Origin: Pteria penguin
Taxonomy: Eukaryota; Mollusca; Bivalvia; Pterioida; Pteriidae
Reading direction: 5' to 3'
NCBI GenBank assembly: GCA_035048485.1
Contig: CM068586.1
Span: 29,683,849-29,747,848 of the forward strand
Length of the DNA: 64,000 nt
Part shown: positions 49,560 through 60,600 of the stretch, piece by piece
Layout of the letters: each line of letters starts with the position of its first letter
Numbering within the stretch: position 1 is the first letter of the stretch
The notes under the pieces: model-generated
Database searches by the model: none
The model's input: only the letters and a program-made list of their open reading frames with translations
What the model was told of the DNA's origin: nothing
Program-made: the position numbers and the translations under genes

Positions 49560-51040
49560 TTCCTCTCAGAGGAAATTCGAAAGGGTATGAATTTTTGAAA
49601 GCTTTTTTTAAAAAGGAATAAAAAGCCATATTGGCATATTGACCGTTTGGGAGTTTTGGGGTAAAAGCCATCTTTTCTTACAAATTCACCGAACCTTTGA
49701 AAAACCCTCTTCTTGATACTTTTTCCAGTATTTTGCGTTTCTTACGCTTTACATATATACCAGATATCATAAACAATTGATGATAATAGTCTATACGCAT
49801 TTCATTCTTTTGATTAAAAAAAACTTACAAATTTTAACAAAAATCCCTGAATGTTGGGAAAAACCTTATATAACAGCTTAGTGGGCATCAAACCCATGTA
49901 AAACCCATACAAGTTTGGAAACGCTATGATTTTGTAAAGCCTTTGAAATGTCATACAAACTCAGCAATGTTAGCACTTTGGCGCGTGTACAGTGTTTGGG
50001 AAAAACTTATCAATTAATTTCAAACAAAAATTGCTGAAAATTGAAAAAGAACCATAACTACTACAAATGTATTGTTTAATTTTTAAACCTATAAATATAT
50101 ATATATATTTACCATTTATTGTCATTTTATAACTTAAATAATTATTATATAAAATTCCATCACAATGAGGCAAAAAACATCAGATTTCAAAAATATTCTC
50201 TGAAAATTGGAAAATCGAATTTACTGATACATTTTTATACTTTTTGTTTTCTTAAACTATTATAAATTTTCGCAGACAACATAAACATTCAATCATAATT
50301 GTCTGAACACATGTTGTCCTTTTGGGGCAAAAACAATCGATTTTTAACAAAAATAACTGAAAATTAGAGAAATCTTTATATAAAGCTTGGCGGCCATCAA
50401 TCCCCTGTAGCAAGACTGTAATTTTAAGCTATGATTTTTTTAAAGCTTGTAATATATCCTCAAAATCAGCCTTGTTAACACTTTGGCGCTTGGTGGTTTG
50501 GGAGTTTGGGAACAAAAACAATAGATTTTTAACAAAAGTCACCGAAAAATGGAAAAATCTCTCACTCATACATTTATCATAGGTTTTTGTTTTCTTGAAC
50601 TATACGTATATTAGGGCAACATAAATCATCAATAATAACAGCCTTTAAACATTGTGTCCTTTAATTCCAGGTTTTAGGACAAAAATGCTAAATTTTCACA
50701 AGAATTACTGAAAATTGAGAGATAACCCTATATACATTTTGGTGAGCAAAACACCTCCTTTTTCCCAGAAATGAGTATCAAAAGTGTATTGGTCTGAAAG
50801 CTTATACAAAATACTACTGAGTGCGTCATGTGAATACTTTGGTCATAAGGTAGATATTGCAGTTTTGGGTCAAAACTTTCAATTTTCAGAGAAAATCACT
50901 GAAAATTGGAGAAACTTACTTAATTCTAGTATTCTTCATAAGTTTTGTATCCAACTCAACAGATTTACGATAAATATAACACATCTGCATTTTGAAAGAC
51001 ATAAACACTTATCTTACAATTTCCACTGAACCTTTTAACC
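49560..51040. repeat. Diverged tandem array, ~175-bp units in ~350-bp dimers
   Basis: The core (G)GGCAAAAACAATCGATTTTT followed by AACAAAAATAACTGAAAATT recurs at about 49690, 49849, 50033, 50199, 50357, 50541, 50708 and 50898. Spacings alternate near 165 and 185 bp. Alternate units share further sequence, either TTATATAAAGCTTGGCGGCC-like or TTTTTGTTTTCTTGAACTAT-like. That indicates a two-unit higher-order repeat of about 350 bp. Confidence 0.75.
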
Positions 51041-51540
51041 GTACACCAGGTTATCCACATTAACTTTGAGAAAATATTGATGGAACGGGACCCCCATCTC
51101 CAGACACAAATAAAAAAAAAGAAAGAAAAGAAAAGTTCTTGCCAAATTTATTTTGTCCACAGCAATACTTTTTAGTAAAATACGACAGTAACTGGTGCCA
51201 CATGACTATAGCACTGCCAACAATGTACAACAGTAGATATTCACGGACCTCCTAAACTTCAGAGGTGAGGTCAGGTGCCCGCAAGGAGTGAGTGTCTCCT
51301 GTTTGGTTAGCCACACCCATCTTGAATGTCCTCGCATAAAGACGTAACAAATATAATAAATCACGGTATATATACAAGAATGTGACACAAGCACTGTGTA
51401 GAAAGTACCATTGTCATATAACATCAGGAAAAAAGTATGATAACACTTAAGTCAAACTTAGATCATAAAAACTTTACGACTTAATTTTATTGAAATTCGT
51501 GATCTTATAGCAGAATCAATGTTAATCTATGGGTTACTCA
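51041..51540. other. Non-genic, contains dispersed repeat
   Basis: 51230-51340 is a diverged relative of the dispersed repeat at 38596-38710. A short A-rich run lies at 51110-51135. No gene seen. Confidence 0.5.
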
Positions 51541-51547
51541 AATATCT

Positions 51548-51566
51548 TTTATTATTTTTATTATTA

Positions 51567-51645
<79 letters not shown>

Positions 51646-51676
51646 GTTGTTGTTGTTGTTATTCTTCTTCTTCTTC

Positions 51677-51737
<61 letters not shown>
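51548..51737. repeat. (ATT)n microsatellite with GTT and CTT variants
   Basis: About 190 bp of TTA/ATT triplets with an inner block of TTG and TTC triplets (51645-51680). Ile/Tyr frames here are artefacts. Confidence 0.97.
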
Positions 51738-52930
51738 CTCTTTTTCCGGAATTTTCATTATGACGTTAATACTTGAATTACAGTACTGAGTGACATGAAT
51801 GTAATATCGGGGGTAAAAATCTATTAAGATTTCATTGAGAAATTTGAAATTGCAAGTAGTTTAAGATAAAAGAAATGAAATGTGGTCGTATTTATCAAAA
51901 TCGGCTTATAACAATAAAACTCTTATTTTGTAAAAGTTAAAGAAAACGAGAAATTGTACGATATAACCGAATACAAACGAATATGGTAATGAAGAAAGCG
52001 GATGTTGTTTTAAACTTCGTTATTTTGTTTTCTGACATATCTTTTTTTCTGAATGATTATTTATTCCAGTGGACCATTTTCCAGAATTTTCAGCTTTTTG
52101 CAGAGTTGGGACTTTCGAACAAGATTTGATTGCTATATCGGCCCAAGACCTATCGTCGGTCCCATTAAAAGACACTTCGGCCTCTCATACGGCCAAAATA
52201 TTGAAAGAGTGTCTTCTGTTTACTTCTTAGAATAAGTCAATAAATTCAGTACGTCCCTGATATATTAAATGAAGCAAATCTACAGATTCGCCTCCAAGAA
52301 GGCGGACAAAGGAAGTACCTCCGACGGATTAAAACTTTTTTAAACCATTAAAAATATCTATTGAGATGGTGCGATTAATTGGTAATAAAAATACTATTTT
52401 TTAAAAGCCAAAATATCTTTCTTAAAACCAAGAACATATGCCGAAACGTCTCTTGCATTGGGTCGAAATGACTGTAGGCCGAAATGACTGTAGAACGAAG
52501 TGTCTGATTCGCGCTTTAGGTTTACTTTATTTACTTCCTCCGGATCCAGGAAAACTGCCAACATAGGTTCAGGTAAGGTCCTGATAACAATGTAGTATAA
52601 AAGATAAATCTCACTCATTGCTACTTGTACATTTATCAATTTGCATTCATATCTGAGCCGATTATATATACAGTACTCTCATTAAATATACTGTACAGTT
52701 TGTCACATGTGGACTACATTGGTGTCTACTGTACTTCGAAACCGAAAGTAAAATTGGTAGCCTACTGTACTGTTAGTAGAAACACAGTTATTTAAAAACG
52801 TATTTAACGTATTGTATGATAGAAAAGGGAATCAGTTTTTATTTTCTGTATTTCGTTTTCGTAAAGAAATTTTTGTATTAAACATTACCGCATCAACACA
52901 TTATGCATGTTGATTCATGTTATAGCTTCT
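51738..52930. other. Non-genic region
   Basis: A short triplication of CGAAATGACTGTA-like units lies at 52464-52500. No exon recognised. Confidence 0.4.
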
Positions 52931-52934
52931 AGCA

Positions 52935-53098
52935 CAATCTTCAGGTTCAGTAATCTCTTTTGAGATTCTTGCACAAGGCCGTTTTATTATGATGTTGTTT
53001 ACTATAGCCACTCATGGCCAGTGGCATTAGTAAAAGACAGCGTAATAAAACAGCTACGTACAAGAATCTCAAAAGAGATTACAGGTTCAATGAAGACG
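52935..53098. repeat. Inverted repeat around AATCTCTTTTGAGATT
   Basis: TAATCTCTTTTGAGATTCTT in the left arm and AAGAATCTCAAAAGAGATTA in the right arm pair over at least 45 bp, with some mismatches, around about 50 bp. The right arm lies inside a 61-codon plus-strand frame starting at 53014 (MASGISKRQRNKTATYKNLK), of which the left arm is a partial reverse copy. Confidence 0.8.
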
Positions 53099-54940
53099 TC
53101 ATTGGCATATTAATATTCTTTTTCTTCTGTTGCAATACTGGGGTCCATATAAATATAGAAATTATCGTTATTTGCCAGTATTACTATATAAGTTTATGAA
53201 ATTACTAGAAATGTTTCAGACATTACCACTGCTATGATACATGTAGATAATAAGGTTACATGTAAATGTATGTATCAGATAAATTGATTTATCTTTTGTT
53301 TCTTTTGTTTTATTTTTAATGTATTTCCTTTTAAATAGAAGTGTGGATGTTTTATGATGTATGTGTTTGATGAGCAAACCCTGATCCTCATTATGACTGA
53401 GTTTATCAAGTTGGGGTTTTTTTCTGAAAGGGAAATGATATTAATAGGGCTTTATCTAATTTGAGTATACTGGGTAACCTTTACTTAGTACCAAAAGAAG
53501 AAAATATTCCCCTTCAGTAATGTTTTACCAGCCAATCATGTAAAATCTACCAGCCAAATGCAAAACAATAGTGAAGTTTTTTCCGCTTTCCATAAAAATG
53601 TAAACAAATACTTTGATCTACATGTAGATACAATTGCTGAAATTTGAGCACATGCTTTGATAACATCAAGGAAGTTGGTTTTCCATGAAAAAGTGTCATC
53701 AGTAAATGTCTCATTCAAGAAACTGAATTGAAATACACTGTAACAAAGAACACTATCATAAGAATAGCAGTATACCATAAGTGTATGAGTGAAGGTCAAG
53801 GATGACTTTTGTATATTGAATAATTTGGAATTTTATAGCAGAGGGATCCATTAATATTAGTCAGAGGTACATTTTTCATAATCTTAGGAAGGTCATTCAT
53901 TATGAGTACACATGTTTACTATGTTTACTATCATTTAATAAAGTACATGTATAGTCAGATAGTGAAATAATGTCCTTTGTATGGTGTTGATATGATATTG
54001 CAGTGTAAATTATGTCGCTGTTCCGATAACCTGACCTGGCTACCCTGATAGTAAGCAAAATGAAATAGTCCACAACAAACATACAATGTGTTTCAGGTCC
54101 CATATATGACTTGTGAAAAAACATTAAATGTAGATGAATAAAACAAAGCAACAAGTTTTTCTTTGTGTGATTTGTCTAGATTTACTAAATATCATTAACA
54201 GTATTTTTTTTTTATTTGTTAGAGATAAAGGTTTTATGGCTTTATTTCTGGTAAAGGTCTTTCCATTGGGATCAAAATTATTGACTTTTGAAATATATAC
54301 CAGTACTTTCAATTGGTATGAATTTGTCATACCGAAGGTGAACATGAAAATATGTAGCTGTCATGTATTATTTATATTGCATCTCTTGCTACATTCTCTC
54401 ATAATGGTAGCAGTATGTAATCAGCTGTTTTATTCCATCCCCCAAAATGGATAAATTATAAAGTCATTATTTGACTATTTATCTTCTGCATATGAATACA
54501 TCAGAGTTGATAAGGAAAGATTTAAATGTGTTTTGTAGGACTTTAAAAAGTGGGATTGTTACTCATTTTAGATGTGTTCCATGAAGATACACTTTATTAG
54601 TTATGGCCTAATGTTGCCATATGCTCTAATAGGATACAGATAATTTGTACATTTTGTCATCTAATATATTGATGTTGGATCTTCTATATCAGGATGTCTT
54701 ATTACCAAAAGAAGCCTAATTCACAGCGATCAACTTCAGGTTCAAAATGTAAATTAAATTCTTGTAATTTTCTACATAGGTGTGATGTATATTCAACTTT
54801 GAAGGTAGTAAACTACTTTTTTTATAGAAATTATTTTGCTATATTAAAGTTTACAGTAACAGATTTTAGGCATATCTTCTTTATATCACTCTGTCTGTTT
54901 TCCATTTTGGGTATACCTGTACTTGTCACTTGGTATGTTG
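53099..54940. other. Non-genic region upstream of gene B
   Basis: AT-rich sequence. Frames at 53536-53799, 54134-54454 and 54694-54945 lack motifs or plausible splice context. A 5' non-coding exon of gene B could lie here but cannot be identified. Confidence 0.4.
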
Positions 54941-54944
54941 ATTA

Positions 54945-56360
54945 AGGTTTCTCAGCACTTCATGTCAGTCTACTTGTCTGTCTTACTCTTTGATTATGTC
55001 TTTACTTGTCACATGGTAGGTTGATTGAGGTCTCTCAGCAGTTTATGTCAGTCTGTTTGCCTGTCTTACTCTTTGAGTATGTCTTTACTTGTAGGTTGAT
55101 TGAGGTATCTCAACACTTTATGTCAGTCTGTTTGCCTGTCTTACTCTTTGAGTATGTCTTTACTTGTAGGTTGATTGAGGTATCTCAACGCTTTATGTCA
55201 GTCTGTCTTACTCTTTGAGTATGTCTTTACTTGTAGGTTGATTGAGGTATCTCAACACTTTATGTCAGTCTGTTTGTCTGTCTTACTCTTTGAGTATTTC
55301 TTTACTTGTAGGTTGATTGAGGTGTCTCAACACCTTTTGTCTGTCTGTTTGGCTTACTCTTTGGGTATGTCTTTATTGGTCACTTGATAGATTGATTGAG
55401 GATTCTCAGCACTTAGGAGTATCTCCCTCATGCATCGCTCTGTCCTTAGATAGATTCTTTGGTTGACTTTTCTGTCATTTTGGTTTCAAAACTGCTCTTC
55501 AAATATTTATATATCATGAGAATTCCAATCATTCAGCCACGAGCATCACTGAAGAGACATAAGTTGTCGAAATGCACATCTGGTGCACAAAATTAAAAGG
55601 TATATATGTTCTGTATTTACTTTATGTCAGTCTGTTAGGCTTACACTTTGGGTTTGTCTTTACTTGTCACATGGTAGATTGATTGAGGATTCTCAGCACT
55701 TTATGTCAATCTGTTTGGCTTACTCTTTGGGTATGTCTTTACTTGCCACATGGTAGTTTGCTTGAGGATTCTCAGCACTTTATGTCAGTCTGTTTGTCTG
55801 TCTTACCTTTTGGGCATGCCTTTACTTGTCACATGGTAGATTGATTGAGGATTCTCAGCACTTTATGTCAGTCTGTTAGGCTTACCCTTTGGGTATGTCT
55901 TTACTTGTCACATGGTAGTTTGCTTGAGGATTCTCAGCACTTTATGTCAGTCTGTTTGTCTGTCTTACCTTTTGGGCATGCCTTTACTTGTCACATGGTA
56001 GTTTGCTTGAGGATTATCAGCACTTTATGTCAGTCTGTTTGTCTGTCTTACCCTTTGGGTATGCCTTATTTGTCACATGGTAGATTGATTGAGGATTCTC
56101 AGCACTTTATGTCAGTCTGTTAGGCTTACCCTTTGGGTATGTCTTTACTTGTCACATGGTAGTTTGCTTGAGGATTCTCAGCACTTTATGTCAGTCTGTT
56201 TGTCTGTCTTACCTTTTGGGCATGCCTTTACTTGTCACATGGTAGTTTGCTTGAGGATTATCAGCACTTTATGTCAGTCTGTTTGTCTGACTTACCCTTT
56301 GGGTATGTCTTTAGCATGACTTTGTCACTTTGCAGGTTGATTGAGGTTTCTCAGCACATT
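54945..56360. repeat. ~80-bp minisatellite array
   Basis: About 16 units with core CTCAGCACTTTATGTCAGTC and TGTCTTTACTTGTCACATGG. Landmarks are near 54951, 55033, 55108, 55183, 55249, 55326, then 55692, 55772, 55854, 55934, 56013, 56098, 56178 and 56257. Units come in shorter (about 75) and longer (about 82) forms. A dispersed repeat splits the array at 55412-55618. Long open frames reflect repeat structure and are not a gene. Confidence 0.93.
55412..55618 (+). mobile_element. Dispersed repeat inserted in the 80-bp minisatellite
   Basis: Begins GGAGTATCTCCCTCATGCAT and ends near GTATATATGTTCTG. It contains GAGCATCACTGAAGAGACAT and TTGTCGAAATGCACATCTGG. It matches 14690-14815 over its last 130 bp. 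Minisatellite units flank both sides, which proves insertion, though the target duplication is unclear. Confidence 0.75.
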
Positions 56361-56974
56361 CAATAGTTTTTTTCAGTCATTTGGCAACAGCAAAGCAGAG
56401 GGTAATAAACCTCTAAAATGCATTCTTGGATACCAGATTGGGTTAATTGCACTGGAAGCAAAGCACATAACCACTGTACTGTACCACATACATGTCAATT
56501 GTCCTGGCAAGTAGTATAGATCTGTCATATTTAGTGATTTTTAGCTGTGTTGATTGAAATGAGTTAAGTTCATTCTATACATCTGCTTGTCAGTACTTTT
56601 CATCTGAGATGTCATTTTGGTTCTGGTCCTGTATTGTCTCTTGGGTCTGAATTGTCGCCTTTCTTCTATAATCTATGTGATCCTGTGTACACTTCACGTC
56701 AATTATTTTTGTAGTAATTCTGATGAAGTTTAACAAGATAATCAACCCTAGTCACTGTCCTATGCAAATAAGAAAATGATGTTACATAATTTATAATGAC
56801 TGCTAATGCATCAAAATTGAAAATCTTAAACTTTATTCACTCTCTCATCTCAGATAAAATTAGGATCTGGTCGTAACACTCGACACATTTACACAAGAAA
56901 TAGTGTTGTGTAATCTTAAAAGCAAAAAAAAATCAGAAATATTTCAGTCTTCATTACTTCGTTATGTAAAATCA
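56361..56974. other. Non-genic region
   Basis: Unique sequence between the minisatellite and the SINE. No exon seen. Confidence 0.4.
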
Positions 56975-56988
56975 CTGTAATGATATCG

Positions 56989-57160
56989 TTGGTTGGTTGG
57001 TTGATTGGTGTTTTACGTCGCTTTCAACAATTTTTCAGTTATATCGCGACATGGAAGCAGGAGGTAACCAACCTCTTAAACATAGTGGCGCAACCCGGGA
57101 ATCGAACCCGGATCATCGGCGCCGCAAGCCAAGCACTTAACCACTACATCAAGCCTGCCC
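56989..57160 (-). mobile_element. tRNA-derived SINE with AACC tail
   Basis: Minus strand: GGCTTGATGTAGTGGTTAAG (box A region), GGGTTCGATTCCCGG (box B), a body with GCGCCACTATGTTTAAGAGG and GTTGGTTACCTCCTGC, then GCGACGTAAAACACCAATC with AACC repeats. The perfect 14-bp duplication CTGTAATGATATCG lies at 56975-56988 and 57161-57174, so this is a recent insertion. It belongs to the same family as 42829-42978. Confidence 0.92.
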
Positions 57161-57511
57161 CTGTAATGATATCGCTTCAAGTGATTAAGTGTTCACTGTT
57201 ACAGTATACATGGATCAAGAAGTTTTATTGGGAGGGTTCCTACTAAGTTGAGGAGTGTCAATATACATAGTATCGAGAAAAGTAAATTTTGTAATCTCTT
57301 ATTGAATCAGAATCATATGAATCATATGAATGAGATTGATCATTTTTAGTCTAAAATGTCAGACCCAAGCATGTCTTACGCTTGAGTCCGACATTTCTGA
57401 CTAGATTATTCTTAGTATTTGGTCCAAGATCTTGTTGTTAAATAAATGCTTTTTAGTATATATTAATATCACATCATAACTACTTGTACATATCTTCATA
57501 CAGGGCACAGC

Positions 57512-57698
57512 ATGGCGGAAAGGAAGAAAGGCCCAGGTGCCTCTTTCTCAGAAACCTTGTCCGAAAGTCAACGGAGGAGGATGATGGAGACCATGCTGAA
57601 CAGTGTCATTGAGATGGGAATGAGTGGGGAAAATTCTGACGTCGATATCATTGTTGAAGGTCATCCATATCCCTGTCACAAAATACTGCTCGCAGCAG
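57512..57698 (+). CDS. Gene B exon 1 (N-terminus and first half of BTB)
   Basis: 62 codons plus one base, ending CTCGCAGCAG/GTAGTT. The BTB start SDVDIIVEG and PCHKILLAAG are encoded here. The frame runs ten codons past the donor, but the BTB motif is completed only by splicing to exon 2 (GSPYFKSMF). Confidence 0.93.
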
Positions 57699-60600
57699 GT
57701 AGTTATGAAGTCTTTGTCCCTGAACACTGACCATACCCTTGTAGTTAACATATCTCTGATCAAACAAACAAATGATAGACTTCCCAAATATTTTATTTCA
57801 TGTATAGAAGGTATGTCTGTTAACAAATAACAAACATTGTGACAATATGTTGAAATGTGATTTTTTTTTTTCACATTTAGAATATGCTTACAGAAGCCTG
57901 TGTTATTATGTAAGAGGTTCTATGTTGTAAATGAAAAATAAAGCTACAAAACTGAGGGGTTATGAATAGACATTTTCCCATTTTTACATGATGTAAGGGG
58001 CAGTATCTGACAAATGAAGTTTTGCCTCTCATATTTCCATCAAATTATTATGACATCACAATACAAGCATTAACGTCATAATGAAATACCAGTAAAAATG
58101 GTTTTTTCAAATATTAGGCCCCTTAAATCCAATTTAAATTTGAAAAAGTTCTATTAGGACATAGTTAGTGTGTGTTACTCAATGTGTACTTATCAATTAG
58201 TACAATGTTAGTGTGTGTTACTCAGTGTGTACTTATCTATTAGGACATAGTGTGTGTGTTATTCAGTGTGTACTTATCTATTGGGACATAGTGTGTGTGT
58301 TACTCAGTGTGTACTTATCTATTAGGACAAAGTTAGTGTGTGTTCCTCAGTGTGTACTTATCTATTGGGACATAGTGTGTGTGTTACTCAGTGAGTACTT
58401 ATCTATTAGGACATAGTGTGTGTGTTCCTCAGTGTATACTTATCTATTAGGAAATAGTGTGTGTGTTACTCAGTGTGTACTTATCTATTAGGACATAGTG
58501 TGTGTGTTACTCAGTGTATACTTATCTATTGGGACATAGTGTGTGTGTTATTCAGTGTGTACTTATCTATTAGGACAAAGTTAGTGTGTGTTCCTCAGTG
58601 TGTACTTATCTATTAGGACAAAGTTAGTGTGTGTTCCTCAGTGTGTACTAATCTATTGGGACATAGTGTGTGTGTTACTCAGTGAGTACTTATCTATTAG
58701 GACATAGTGTGTGTGTTACTCAGTGTGTACTTATCTATTAGGACATAGTGTGTGTGTTACTCAGTGTGTACTTATCTATTAGGACATAGTGTGTGTGTTA
58801 CTCAGTGAGTACTTATCTATTAGGACATAGTGTGTGTGTTACTCAGTGTATACTTATCTATTGGGACATAGTGTGTGTGTTACTCAGTGTGTACTTATCT
58901 ATTTTGACATAGTGTGTGTGTGTTACTCAGTGTATACTTATCTAAAGGGGATGTGTAGTTGTCTCTTGTCTGCTGATGTGTGATGATGTGTATAGAAATG
59001 TATTCAGTGATATGAAAAAAGACAGTTAACAGGTTGTGCTAATTCATGACTACACTTATACAGCACTAAATTGATATAAGTACGTGTATATGAATAATGT
59101 TTTCTTTTATGCCCCTTGTCGATAGATGCATATTCAATTAATGAAGCCTTTTCAAATGACACCAAGCTTGATGATTTTTGACCTTGAGAATGACCTTCAT
59201 GCTAAAAATAACTTTCGGGACTTTGGCGCCGCCGTGGGCTTTAGCTTGTTTGTTTGTTTGTATTTTTCTTTTTGACCGGATTGCAAAGCAATTCCGGATT
59301 ATGAATTGGCAAAATCTGTCTGTCTGTCCGGGCGCCCGTCAGCACGGCGTCAACATTTTGCGTTTAGCTTTTGCGTTTAACTTGGTTTCTTTCATACCCT
59401 AAAGGGTACTTATGTCAAAGTAGATATGTTTGTAGATACTTGAATGTTCTATCCAACCAATACAAAAATTTAGTGACCTTGACCTTGACTTTATGCTTCA
59501 GTGAACACACACTGTTTTTTGCCTTTAGGGTGACCACTTGCATACATGTATTGTTAATGTTAATGCAAAGCAATTCCGGTCTATAAATTGACAAAATCCG
59601 TCCGTCCATCTGTCTGTCCGTCCGGCGTCAACATTTTGCGTTTAGCATTTGCAGCCCGGTCATACCGTCCTTGACGGTTTCTTGTTTAATCTTAAATTTA
59701 TAATGAACCAACAGTCCAAATATCATTATGCATCTGAAGTACAACTGTGATACTATAATCATCTTGGATCATTTTGGATAGGATAAGGGTCAGAAGTAAA
59801 ATCTTTTTTAACAAAGATTGATTGCTTTACCTACTTGAATGTTTGTTTTATCTTATCTTTTTATTTGTTTCAAAAAATTATATCCATATAGGACATAGTT
59901 CTCTATATTTTGCTTCAACATACTTTATAAAATGTTTTTACTTTGTTAAATTCATGGGCTTTTACTTTCATTTAAGGATCTCCATATTTTAAATCCATGT
60001 TTGCGTCTGGAATGATGGAATCCACGAGCAACAGGCTGGAGTTACCTGACATAGATCGCAAAACATTTGAGGCCTTCAAGAAATATATTTATACTCAAGA
60101 TGTGAATATTGACCAGGATAATGTCATGGACCTTCTAAAAGCATCCTCTATTTTCCAGGTAAATTAATTTTTATATGCCCCCATTCGAAGAAAGGACAGG
60201 GCTTTAATATTTCACACATTTATTCCTTGTGCCAAGACTTTTCATTAGGTGCCAACATTTCTTACCTTGTGATCTTGGCCTTGAGGTTTTACCTACTTTT
60301 AAAAAACTTTAACAGTGTTAATAACTTATGAACAGTAAGAGATAGGGTTAAATATCTCATGTGTGCATTCCTTGTGACAAAAGCTTTCATTACATATCTT
60401 AACTTTTTACTTTCTGACCTTGTCCTTGAAGACCTTACATAAAACTTTTACTACAAATGTATTGGAATTTGCTCTGTTGTCTTCTGACAACTTATGTTAG
60501 TGCATGTATAAAGTTTAGATGGGCCCATAGTATTTCAACAAAACTCAAAATCGTATATGTTATCTTATAGGTACTTCCATTGCAAGAGCAGTGTGAAGCA

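Larger units (their letters stand above)
57699..59976 (+). other. Gene B intron 1
   Basis: GT-AG intron of 2278 bp. It carries a 41-45 bp minisatellite (58140-58955) and a pair of direct repeats with GTC(C)GTC-rich sequence (59275-59690). Confidence 0.85.

Noticed and set aside
51519..51789. Poly-Tyr and poly-Ile frames
   Set aside because: Translation of an ATT microsatellite.
55006..56319. Several 70-90 codon repeat proteins
   Set aside because: Frames derive from the 80-bp minisatellite and shift between units.
57699..57730. Ten extra codons of the exon 1 frame as a short BTB protein end
   Set aside because: The BTB domain would be cut in half; splicing to 59977 restores the GSPYFKSMF motif.
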